Positions 9,738 through 20,265 of a stretch of DNA of 64,000 nucleotides are shown here, one piece after another (the first letter of the stretch is position 1; each line of letters starts with the position of its first letter). Source of the DNA: Druceiella hillmani (Eukaryota; Arthropoda; Insecta; Lepidoptera; Hepialidae). The notes below the pieces were generated by a model. It was not told the origin of the DNA. It searched no databases and saw only the letters and a list, made by a program, of their open reading frames with translations. The DNA lies in assembly GCA_039881145.1 (NCBI GenBank), contig JAYKKI010000061.1, forward strand, positions 11,940,001 through 12,004,000. The letters run 5' to 3'. A program made the position numbers and the translations under genes.

Positions 9738-12700
9738 CTGCAGAAAATGTTTTTCTATTTATTATATAATTGTAATTAAATTCAATACATCTTTTTTACT
9801 CTCTCTTTATTGAATTTATTTTGTATTGTCACAGAAAAAGTATTGTATGATACATAAAAATTGTCACTTAATTATTCATCTATTAACATTGTTTGTAATT
9901 AATTGACAAACATCTTTTAACTCTTTTCATTTTAATTTACTTTGTATTGACATAGAAAAACTAATAAAGTGTTGTATAATGGATAGAAATTATTCCTTCA
10001 TTATCAATTTATTAACATTAATTAAACTTCCTGAATTGGGCAGCAAAATTAAATGAGCTGTTTAAAGGCTTAATCGGCCTTAATATTTGTAAGCTTATGC
10101 TGTAAGCATAAATGTGGTGCAGATAATTTTTAATTATACTTGTAATTTTGTTATATCCACCTGTCCATCCATTTTTCTGTTACTGCCTTGCAGATCTATG
10201 GTTTAGATCTATATGAATATAAATTTGCAGGTATATGTTAGAGCTTGAAAAATTTCTAGATTATAGTATTTAATTAAAACGTTTAAATTAACATCTTCAG
10301 GTAATGTAAACAGTATAGATTATAGAGCCTTGCTTTATTCCGATATACACTCAGTTTATTTTTTGCGTATGCAAAATATTTTACATAAAATTACAATTTT
10401 TTATTTACTGTTAAAGTACATTTTTCTTTATGAGAAATTTAATTTTCATGGATGAACACAAAAACAACACAAAATTGTAAAAATTGATTATCGAAGAAAT
10501 TACGGCTGTTGTCTATTGAAGCAACATGTTACGGTGGTAAAGGAACTTTAGATAATCTCTGTCATTCAATATCATTGACATTATAAGTTTATCAGTCAAC
10601 ACATCAATCTGAAACTAGTAATGTTTTTTTACTACTTTTTAACCCCACCTGGATAAGAAACATAAATTGTTAAAAAGATAAATTTCAAAGTATCACATTA
10701 AAAATGTGTCCATTAATTAATAAAGATTTTTTATATCCTTCTTAATATATTTTTAACCAAGGTTTAATATTATTTATACCTTTCATTTTCTACAACATTT
10801 ATCAAGTTTCTTTTCAAAGTGTCTTCCTCCAACGTATTAATATCTAATCCAATTCCAATTCCCAAACGTTCCATTAGTCTGACATTACGAAATTGATCCA
10901 TCATGAAAGGAATTCCTATAATGGGGACTTTGTTGCGTATAGCCTCATTGAGTGAATTAAGACCGCCGTGACTTAAAAATGCTTTTACATTTGGATGACC
11001 TGTAATATTAATATTCATAATTTAATCAATAAAAGAATTATAAAACTGATCGTAAAATAGAATTTACAAATATAAACTCCACAGAATTTAGTTATATTAT
11101 AGAATGAGAATTATATCACTTTTTAAAGTGGAATGTGTATCCAATTTATATTAACTATCGTAAAATAATCAAAGTTCAGTGAACTTTAACAATATTAGTT
11201 GGTTTATAATCAATAAGTTGAAACCTGCCAATATTCAAATCACAATTTTATTGGTTGACAATGACCTTTTTATGAGTTCTTGACAAGAGAAGATGAATAT
11301 AATCATTAAAATTTTCTGGTATCTTATCCAATTTTTAAGATATGCTATTTCAACGTTAATGGCTAAATATTGTATACTGCATGCTTATGCACATTATATA
11401 GTGGTAATTTGACTTAATTTCCTTCAAAGTTACTCTCCTTGGCTAGCAATTTACTTATCCTTGTGGTGGTTCCATGATTAAAAGCATTTCTTTCGAACGA
11501 ACCTTCAGCTGCTCTGTAGTGGCCATTTTAATGTCAGGAATGGTGTCAAAACGTATTCCTTTCAGTACGATTTTCATTTTTCGAAAAGCCAGAAGTTGCA
11601 TGGTGCTAAACCAGAGAGTAAGACAGATGGGAATCTTTTTTTTGAAATAAAAACTCCAGTATCAGAAATGAGGTGTGGCATGGTGCGTTGTCATGATGAA
11701 AAAGAAACCACTAGCCCATTTTTCTAGTCTCTTTTTTGTAGATTGTTTCACAAATATTGCAGTAGGCCCTCGTAATATTTGGAGTATACAGTTGTTCCCC
11801 TTGGCATTAACTCTGACCGCACTGCGTCCTCGCTATAAAAAAAAACAATGAGCTTGATTTTTACGTTCATCTTCGGCTGACATGCTTTTTAATGGTGAAG
11901 ACAACCACTTGTTTTCCATTGCGGACTCCGAATTTTCTTCTCAGGGTCATATCCATACACCCAAATTTCATCTCCAGTTGTAATTTTTTTCATGAAGGTC
12001 GAAGCTGCTGCAAGACGATCCTTCAATTCCATGGAAACTAACACCTGATTTTCCTTCTGTTTGTTTGTCAAGAATGTGAGAAAAAATTTTGCACTCACTC
12101 GTCTCATTTATAAATTATCAGTTAAAATGCTTTGCACGGACCTATACAAGATGTCAGATCGTAAGTAAGTTCTCGAATAGTCAATCGCCTGGACAAATCT
12201 TTTTTGCCATTTCTTAAACATTTTTGTCCTTTTTTGAGGTTGAAGGTATCGCGATCTTTGGTCCTCTTGAACCAACTCATTTCCACTTATAATAGCTTGT
12301 ACCACTTGTAAACTATCTTCAGAGTCACCACATTATCGCCATATAATATTTCATGAACTTCTTTGGTATTCTTTTGCAATTTTAAACAAAATTTAATATT
12401 CATGCGTTATTTGAAATCCATGATGAACAGCAGCCACGGTAAACATAAACTCACCTTCCAGGCTCTGAAAGTCGAATGACAGGTCGCAACTTGTTCAGAC
12501 TTCTCAGTGTCTATCTCAAAAGATAAGGTTAGTGGACTTATTGCTTCAAATCGATGTAGCATTCAAAGTACTATACACATTCATTCTGCGTATTTTTTCA
12601 TGACACCTTGTAAATTTCTTTAAAACCTTTCATCCCATAAAGAATTTAGAAAGTCTTGTATACCATTTGCTAAGTTCCACAATTTTATATTTGAATATTT

Positions 12701-15700
12701 TTAAGTTACAGGGTATTCATTCTATGTTTAATTTCTGTTGAGTTTTGTTTTTATGAATGTTGTCATCGGTTATAAGTGTTTAACTATAACATAAATATTC
12801 AATAATGGTAATTTTTATATTTTAATTTCAACATTTTGCATAAATAAAATTTAGTAAAAATCTTCATTTTTCTGATTCTGTATGTCAAAAGAAAAATGAA
12901 ATCCTTATAAGATCACTTACGTGTCTGTTTGTCTATCACAGCCATTTTTCTCAAAAATCGCTTGACGTAGAAACTTGAAATTTGGCATAATAATAAACCA
13001 TATTAATCCACAAATATCACAATAGCTTAAAAAATATTGAAATGGAAATTTTAGAGGGTAAATTAAGCATTTGAAATTTTCTTTAAATTTCATATATAGT
13101 GTTGGGTATTATTTGAAATGGCTAGTTGTAATAGCCCCAAAAATTTTTTATATCATAATTTTACATACACCTTCAGAGAGATATTGAAAAATATGCAAAA
13201 AATATATTCTTTTCCATTATTTGCAAAACCATTCAACCTACCTAGTAAACAACCTAGCAAAAATTCTAGTTGTCATATTTTTTTAATAATACCTCTCAAA
13301 GCTATGTCAAGCAATATACTTATGTTATAAAGGATTAATATTTCTAAACACTTTAATAGTTTACTTACCTTTAAATGTTTATAAGCATGTTTATAGTTAC
13401 TTACCTTTAAATGTTTATAAACACCTAAATGTGTACGGAATCGTCACAGTGAGTGTTTTACTTGCACTTAACAGTGAAAATATTAAAATTTCATCATATA
13501 TAATATTTTTTGCACTTTGAAAATATTTTTATCAATAATAAACTGACCAACGGATAGCGTTAGGATAGCATCTTATGCTGGTAAAATATTGTGAAATTAT
13601 ATTTTCACATTTCATCTATTTTTATGTTGTAAAAGAAGTTTCATCTCAATAAATATGTTTAAACGTCTTGCTAAATAGACTGTCGGTGGTAGCAAACAAA
13701 CTAATATTTGTTACTCTAAAATTAATTTGTGTTTCTTACACTGTTATAATAATGTTGAAGGTGGTACTGGTTGCAGCTTTTTTTTAATATACATGTACTA
13801 TACATGGATATAATAAAAAAGGGACATTGAAATAATTTTTTATGAAGAAGTATTATAAATCTATATCCATTTTATTATCTCTGAATTCGATATCATTCCT
13901 GGAATCGGAAATTATTTCTACGGTTAATTACAACGTTAAATTAATAAAAATGTATTATGCTGCATGGGGTATTATTTAATAAAAAAAATGTATTAAAATC
14001 ACAAGAATTTTCGTTTTCTATTTGCTAGTGAAGTTGCAATTAAAATGCACATGATAGTTTTTGTGCCATTTTGGTACAAAATCTATAGAAATTGTAATAT
14101 TACTGAAAATGTTATTGTTTATTTAATTACTGAAAATGTTATTGTTAATTACTGAAAATGTTATTGTTAGTTAAATGTATTTAACTAACAATGTATAAAA
14201 TTTCTTTCTCAAAAAATCAGGTAATATGTACTATATATACTTACAATAACAGTTAACTTTACAGGCTACATCAGATTGATTGTTTAAATGAAACTAAAAT
14301 AAGGGCTAAATTAAATAAACAATGTTATGAAAAATAGTTTATTCTGAAAATATTTACCTAAAAGATCTTGTTGAGGCAGCCATTTGGAAATCCACACATT
14401 TTCAGGTTTGTCTAAGAAGTCCTCACTTTCCCATTTCCACACAACATTGTATGGAAGTTTAGCAAAAGCTTTAGTGAATGCCTTAATTATTTGTTCAGGT
14501 AGATGTGATGACTTAATCATTGAACCAAAGCTGACATAGATAACACCATTCTTTGATTTGTCCAAATATTGCTGTAGATCCTACAATATTCATATGTGCA
14601 TAAAAGTATTGCTTATAACACATATACATGGTCTCCTTAGATTTATTTGAGACATTGTGCTCAGAGGTGAGTTAAAACGTACATTCGATTTGAAAGAAAA
14701 AACCATCCAGTAAAAAGTTACTGATTTTTAATGTGATGTCAATTATTGTAAAAGGTATCAGAATATTTGAAATATGTTTTCAGATATGTTACTCTAAAGT
14801 ATCATCTTTGTGTGATAAACTCATTATATAATTGTTTAACTATATCCAGCATTTTGTTTGTTTTTGACACCAACTGAAAAATTACTTTTTAATTTATGAA
14901 AATTATTTCTTTCCAAAAGTAGCAAACAAATTATTCAAGTTAACTGACAAAATTTTGGTAATGTGAAAACATATAACTGAACAAATCTCATAAGCAATTA
15001 ACAAAAAAAATAATTTACCAATTTAATTTCCATTTTGAATAAACTGACTTCAAATTAAAGTTATTATGATATACGAGTTAAGTTCCAATCCTTAATTTGG
15101 TGCTGCAAATCATTTTTTTTGCTTTCCTGAAAAGAAGTGTTTTCCGAGATATGTGGATATACTGACACCGAAGAAATGCATAATGTGTCTTAAGAAGACA
15201 TCAACAAAAATAACAAGCTTATATAATCTGCTTCGTTGAGAAAGCCACTTAAGGTCACGGGATCCCTTTGAGTATATCCCAAAATGCCTCCAAGAATTTT
15301 ATTGACAAATATCTAAAAGGAAATATCAACCTTGTACCATTTTCTCCTAGTGATAACATTAAACATAATAGGAAAGACCAAACCAAACCATGCCTGACCA
15401 AAGGGAAGAAAACAGAAAGTTATGTGAAAATTCAATTCACGAATATAAATAATTTATTATAAATCTTGATTAATTGGAGTATTAACAACATATGTTATTA
15501 AATTAATAATTGGTCACATGTTCAAAAAACTTATCATTAGTAAATCACTAAGAACTCCACTTCACAGAATCACTAATTACTCCATAAGAATTAAGAGACA
15601 AATTGTTCAATTCATTATGTTCCACCCATGGTAGAAAAACTCTTCATCGTTAAAATTGTGGTTGAATACCATAGTTAGGGCTAATTCATAATGAGGAGGG

Positions 15701-18668
15701 CCTTGCAAGAATGGGAGGTCGGTATCTCAGTAGGTGGCAACAAAACTGGAAATTTAAGATATGTGGATCACACCACTCTCTTTGTAACATCAGAGAAAGA
15801 ACTAGCTGACTTATTCAAAAGAATCGAGTGTGAGAGCGAGCTAGGACTCTTGATCAGCAGAACTAAAATGAAGATCATGGTCATAGATAAGGGTGGCCAA
15901 GTCTCACGGACATGAGAGCTCTCTGACCTACAGTTTGTCAGTGATTATGTATATCTGAGATCGTTACTCACAGATCAGTGAGGAAGTAATAGAGAAATTC
16001 GAAGAGGAACTCAAATGGTCAAATTCGCTGTGAGCAAACTTACACGATTGGGGCAAAATAGAAAGATCCCTAATAATACAAAAATGAGAATAGTAAGAAC
16101 ATTAGTCCTCTCGATTTTCTGTAGGCCTCTAAGTCGTTGACAATTTGATCAGTGGAACACAAGAAGATACGCATTTGAGGTATGGCATTGGAAACAAATG
16201 CTGTGCATACCTTGGACGGCAAGAAGAATGAATATCTCGAGTCAAAAACAACTCAGAAATAAAAAAAACGTTATCTACCATCTGCTATCAAAGAATCCTC
16301 ACCTACTTTGGTCACATTGCGTACAGGGAATAAGATAACTAAGAAAAGCTAATGGATGTCAAGAAAGTCAATGGTAAACGACCCTGCGGTAAATTTCCTA
16401 CCCGATGGATAGAGGTCACTACGTTCACAGGCCTCCCAAACATATCTACCATTAGGAAAACTGAGGACAGGGCTGAATGGAAAGAACTAAAAAATTAAGC
16501 CACCAGGTTTTTCAGGACAGGCTTTCAGAAAGGAAGAACGCGATGTGAATTACAGTTTCGTTTGCGCGTGTGAGATACTTTGTTTTTTATCTTAAGAAAT
16601 TTTAAGTAATTTACTCAATCTGAAATTTAGAAATATTTATTAGCTATTTAGCAGGGAATTTCAAAAGAATAAAATGCTTATTTACAATCTGGATGAATTC
16701 AGAAGCCTCAGTTCGAAACTATTTTTATAACAACTTTAAATAATTTCCAAAACACTTAATTAATATTAAATATAATGAAAGGTTAAATACTGAATAAAAG
16801 CCAAACACTAAATACTGATTTTAATAATTACAAGATATAATTTTTCAATTGACTGTAGCATCTTCAATATCACATCACAGACTTTCGTTATCACAAGATT
16901 TAAGGCATGCAACAAAAAAATTAGAATGGTTTACATATTGCAGTGCAAAGATAGAGTAAGCTCTCATAAGGTTTGACCAAAAATCAGTCAACTGTCATTC
17001 AAATATTTAATTGCTATTCCACCTATAGCAATAAGATCAATAAGCTTCTTATGTGTAAAATAACTTTAGCAATATAACAAATGGTAGTACTTATTGGATT
17101 ACATTTTTCCAAATAAATTATTTATAATAATGTTTAATCATAAATGTTTTTTTTAATATGTGATTTTTATTTATATCCTTGCCTTTAAAACAAGAAAAAA
17201 GTGAAATTTGTATTTTGCTAAACTGAACTTGAGAGTTAATTTTGTCTATAGATAGAATTTCATAAAATTCCAGAATTTAAAGACAATTACATATATTTAA
17301 TACATTTCACTTCTAAAATATAATTGTGTTGTAACTGTAATGAAATGAAATTGCAATTCCCTTTAATTAAAAAATATTCTTAAATGTATGAAACACTGCG
17401 CCGTCTTTGTATGCCAAACACCTGACTATTAATTGACAGTTTAGAAATACAGAAATGTTCAGTAATATTTTTGAATATGTCTTACTTATTAATGAAATAA
17501 TATCTTACAATTCTTTTTTGGATACTCATTTTGAATCAGTTACAATTTTTGATAGCATAACTCTCTACCTTATGTATTAAAATAATTTTCAAATCTAAAT
17601 AACTTCATCCGATATGGGAGCGTCACTGTATGGACACATACTCAAGTCTTCAGATCACATTTCATATTGTCCAGTCTGTCAAAAAGATGTGGTGTCCTAT
17701 GGGTTCCAAGTTTGCTCTTCCCCAATTGATTAAATGTGATTGTTTCTACTCTAGATGACTATATTAAGTTTAATATCTATCTTTGACATTCTTTTTGACG
17801 TTAGATATAAAATTAATATTATAACAAATATACATACCTGTGGTAATGATTTTACAGGCTTCAGATGAATAGAATCCAAATTTATAAATCTAGGAACAGA
17901 TGGACGAACACCACTGATTATTGGATGAATATTATTGAAGTTAATTGATGCTTTCGCCATTACATGGTCATGATTTGGCGTGTCTGTGTCAATCAATTTT
18001 TTCAAAATATCATCATAACTCGAAGCATAAATCCAGTCAAAATATCGTTCCCATAAGAAATAGCATATGGCATAAATTTTTTCAGATAATTTTAGTTGAC
18101 CATTATATAAATTAAGTTGATCTGGGTAATAAAAGGGATGCAATGGAGTACTCAAAGCATAATACTCAGGTAACATTGATGCTGCCGAAGTGATCAATAT
18201 AAATGGTGCTTTAAAATGTTCCGCGACACATACCATCAAGGGAATATAACTTTGAACTATGACCAAATCGAAATATTCTCTTTTATTATTAAATAACTCT
18301 TTCATCTCGGTTGATTTCATAATTGATTCAGCTAAATCCCTCCCATACAATTTAGAATATGAGTACACATAATATCGTCCTGGAGTTTCTTTTACGCTTT
18401 GTTGCCATATTTTCCAAAATGGTAAAGTTACGTTGTAGATATCTATTTGTGTAACATTACTTTCCGGAGGATAATTGGCGCTAGGCAGACTCGTTATTAT
18501 CACTAGTTGATGACCTCTTTTTGCAAGTTCATTAGTGTAAGAATGTAAAACTGCCTGATGACTGGGTGCCAGTGTTGGATATATTGCCAAAATTCTCGCT
18601 GCTAAAGAAATTCTCCCATTCAAATGCAAACATATAATCACAAAGAGTGAGAGTTTCTTAGTAAACAT
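9494..18668 (-). CDS. UDP-glycosyltransferase, gene 1 (four coding exons)
   Basis: Transfers a sugar from a UDP-sugar to small lipophilic acceptors, on the lumenal side of the ER; insect UGTs serve detoxification, pigment and hormone metabolism. Coding exons are 17838-18668, 14358-14580, 10780-10999 and 9494-9737 (831, 223, 220 and 244 bp; phases 0, 1, 2). All introns are GT-AG and the join is 1518 bp, 505 aa, the normal family length. It has a signal peptide (about 1-23), His37 as probable catalytic base with Asp134 as its likely partner, Asn-x-Thr sites at 71 and 79, WLPQQDLL at 344-351, and the full UGT signature at 359-387 (FLSHGG to MDQ). A transmembrane helix lies near 475-494 with a Lys-rich cytosolic tail. 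There are no stops or frameshifts, so it is probably functional. It lies in a UGT cluster. Acceptor and subfamily cannot be told. Confidence 0.93.
9738..10779 (-). other. UGT gene 1 intron 3
   Basis: 1042 bp of AT-rich DNA. I see no mobile element or gene in it. Confidence 0.7.
10780..10999 (-). CDS. UGT gene 1, coding exon 3 (donor-binding signature)
   Basis: Completes Gly352 and continues HPNVKAFLSHGGLNS. It holds the whole UGT signature, from FLSHGG to PFMMDQ, which contacts the UDP-sugar. The acceptor is TTACAG at 11005-11000. The donor GTATAA starts at 10779, leaving phase 2 after ENE. The exon is 220 bp, a size I recall as usual for this exon in insect UGTs. Confidence 0.93.
11414..12403 (-). 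pseudogene. Mariner transposase relic (copy 3) in UGT intron 2
   Basis: Lies between UGT exons 2 and 3, in the same orientation as the host gene. It starts at an ATG at 12403 with NIKFCLKL and a YGDNVVT segment. RRVSAKFFLTFLT and ITTGDEIWVYGYDPEKK (first catalytic Asp intact) follow at 11889-12107. Further on come FLFHHDNAPCHTS (second Asp intact), a degraded third block, and an end at NFEGN plus stop at 11414, matching the usual mariner C-terminus. Frameshifts and stops break it in several places. It is about 330 codons end to end, near the full family length, so the insert is close to complete though inactive. ACAAGGTGTCATGAAAAAAT on the minus strand just above 12570 is a plausible 5' terminal repeat. 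Confidence 0.85.
12404..14098. other. UGT gene 1 intron 2, upstream part
   Basis: No gene. The 12900-13040 part (GTCTGTTTGTCTATCACAGC, then ACTTGAAATTTGGCATAAT) resembles a dispersed insect repeat motif I have seen described only loosely. 13360-13430 holds a short direct repeat containing ACTTACCTTTAAATGTTTAT twice. Confidence 0.4.
14099..14169. repeat. Three copies of a 22-bp repeat
   Basis: ATTACTGAAAATGTTATTGT occurs at 14099, 14126 and 14148. It lies in intron 2, about 200 bases past the donor of exon 2. Confidence 0.85.
14358..14580 (-). CDS. UGT gene 1, coding exon 2
   Basis: Residues 278-351 plus the first base of Gly352. It opens after a TAG acceptor with DLQQYLDKSKNGVIYVSFGS, the start of the sugar-donor domain, and ends WLPQQDLL before GTAAAT. 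The exon is 223 bp. Confidence 0.93.
14581..15690. other. UGT gene 1 intron 1, part nearest exon 2
   Basis: No confident gene. The 15080-15260 stretch may be an eroded continuation of the reverse transcriptase relic that follows. The 64-codon open frame at 15268-15462 shows no motif. Confidence 0.4.
15691..16530 (+). pseudogene. LINE reverse transcriptase C-terminal relic in UGT intron 1
   Basis: Opposite in strand to the UGT. The first frame reads ALQEWEVGISVGGNKTGN, LRYVDHTTLF, then GLLISRTKMKIMVID. This is the palm region of a non-LTR reverse transcriptase, with the active-site YADD turned into YVDH, so it is inactive. Later frames give KLTRLGQNRKI, TKMRIVRTLVLSIFCRPL, WTARRMNIS and a PMDRGHYVHR-like tail, the familiar post-RT domain of this LINE type. 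Many frameshifts; the N-terminal half is gone. Confidence 0.8.
16531..17837. other. UGT gene 1 intron 1, part nearest exon 1
   Basis: AT-rich intron sequence beginning with GTATGT on the minus strand at 17837. Nothing else recognised. Confidence 0.6.
17838..18668 (-). CDS. UGT gene 1, coding exon 1
   Basis: Residues 1-277, the acceptor-binding N-terminal domain. It starts at the ATG at 18668, followed by a hydrophobic signal sequence (LSLFVIICLHL) and an Ala-Ala cleavage region. It ends SLPQ with CAG before GTATGT. The reading frame runs on past the donor to 17751, which is intron. Phase 0 joins it directly to the DLQQYLD of exon 2, giving the usual insect UGT wording at that junction. Confidence 0.93.
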
Positions 18669-18685
18669 TTTTTGAATATGGTGAT

Positions 18686-18687
18686 CT
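18686..18687 (-). promoter_or_regulatory. Probable 5'-UTR splice acceptor of UGT gene 1
   Basis: Minus-strand TTTTTTTTACAG ends at 18686, 17 bases before the ATG of exon 1, and looks like a strong 3' splice site. A non-coding first exon would lie upstream. The matching site in gene 2 near 59450 has changed so that the AG is lost. No promoter could be picked out. Confidence 0.5.
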
Positions 18688-18699
18688 GTAAAAAAAACT

Positions 18700-19200
18700 A
18701 TAGTAATTAATCTGGTGTATATTAACAGAATGCCATTCCCGTCCCTCTATCATTGGCGTGTAATTTATACAAATTTAAATTTGTGGTATGACATCTCAAG
18801 CTTGTTAACAGTTATTTATGTATTAATTTATAGATGAAGTTTATATAGTTTTGTTATCATTATTGAGATTTAATATTTTTTCTTATATGAACATTTCATA
18901 TATGAGAAAATATTAATTTTATTACTTTTTGTTTTGATTTATTTCAATCAAATGTCATTATTTAAATATGGTAAAATTATAATTCATGCACAATATCACA
19001 ATTTGATGAACTCTTTAATGGTGATAAAAATATACGTAAAAACACAAATTATTTTAAATGTATATAAAATTTAATGTTTTACTTCCATTATCCTAGTACT
19101 TTACAAATTAATGGTAACCTATTTAAAACCTTTCATTTCAATTTGTTTCCTTCTACGATAATCTCTCATAAGTTACTTGCTCGTTTATGAGATTGTGTGG
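18700..19200. repeat. UGT gene 1 upstream flank, duplicated at about 59450-60200
   Basis: Shares anchors with the DNA upstream of the gene 2 remnant: GGCGTGTAATTTA against GGTGTGTAATTCA, and GATAAAATTATAATCGATGC (59978) against the similar GGTAAAATTATAATTCATGC (18969), then CACAATAT and CAATTTGATG. This is the promoter-side part of the UGT duplication. I could not identify a TATA box or initiator with confidence. Confidence 0.65.
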
Positions 19201-19518
19201 ATTACACAGTAAACAACCTGTTAGGTGGAGTATGTACTGATGTGCATGTAGTACTTGGACAAAATATGCAATTTACATATACGTAATATGTAACTTCGGT
19301 AAGAAATAGTTTAGACCCCTTACTTTATTATTAAAATAATAGGTAAAAAATCATTCTGGAAAGGTATCATTCTAATATTTATTTCTTCACTCATATCAAC
19401 AAAGTACTCCATTTATTCCATTTCATTTGTGCAACTTTATAAGCGCACAAAGGTCATAAGTGTCATCACCTGGTGCCGTGTTTATATGTACTTTGTACAG
19501 ATGTAAAAATATAACTTT

Positions 19519-19609
19519 AACTTACTAACCATCATAATAACCCTTGATGATGGTTAGTAAGTTAAAGTTACTAACCATCATCAAGGGTTATTATGATGGT
19601 TAGTAAGTT
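19519..19609. repeat. Perfect 40-bp inverted repeat with nested hairpins
   Basis: Bases 19519-19558 are exactly the reverse complement of 19570-19609, with 11 bases between. Each arm is itself nearly palindromic, because ACTAACCATCAT and ATGATGGTTAGT occur at its two ends. The result is a four-part structure that could form either a long cruciform or two short hairpins. It is about 850 bases upstream of the UGT start codon. Confidence 0.95.
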
Positions 19610-20265
19610 ATGTTTGATGAAAGGGATCTGACTTTATTTATTCACTTCATTTAAATAAATGTTCATCACTCAAAAAATTCATGCCACTTTTTTCAAAGTT
19701 ACTATTAACAAGTTAATTGTGAATACATTTAATGCGAATCTAATATATCAAAAAGATCATTCTATCTCCATATAATTGTGAATACTTTACTAATTGTGAA
19801 TACATTTAATTTACTTAACTTACTTAAGAGAAACAGCACTTATAATTAATCAATGCTTAAATATAAATTAACTGAGCAGACTGGATGCTAAATGCACAAT
19901 GACCACAAGCAGAAATGAAAAATATGCAATGAGGGATTCCCGACAAACACTAAACATTACGCCACATAGATATGTACAGCGGTCAGTCTGATACTGTCTA
20001 TATAAGCAATCTGACAAAGACTATATAACTAATTGACAGCGCATAGAGGGAATATTTACTCGCCCAGCATATACGAAATTATGTGCGACGATTTCGGTTT
20101 CAGTATGCATCTTGTTTCTGTGTAGCTCATTTTATTTACCTGTATTTTAAACTTGATATATTTTCTATTTGAACAACTTGAGCGATTATTTTTTTGTATG
20201 AATATTCAAAAACTCAAATCTCTAATATTGTTAATTTATATTTATGTGAATCTTCTTATATTTGA
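19610..20265. other. No recognisable gene
   Basis: AT-rich. AATTGTGAATAC recurs at about 19718, 19772 and 19793. Nothing else seen. Confidence 0.5.

Noticed and set aside
12895..13040. Sequence resembling a dispersed insect repeat (CTGTTTGTCTATCACAGC and following)
   Set aside because: Recognition is from memory only and there is no second copy in the window to confirm it.
17751..17837. The last 28 codons of the open frame that contains UGT exon 1
   Set aside because: A clean GTATGT donor at 17837 in phase with exon 2 ends the exon there; the extension has no UGT similarity.
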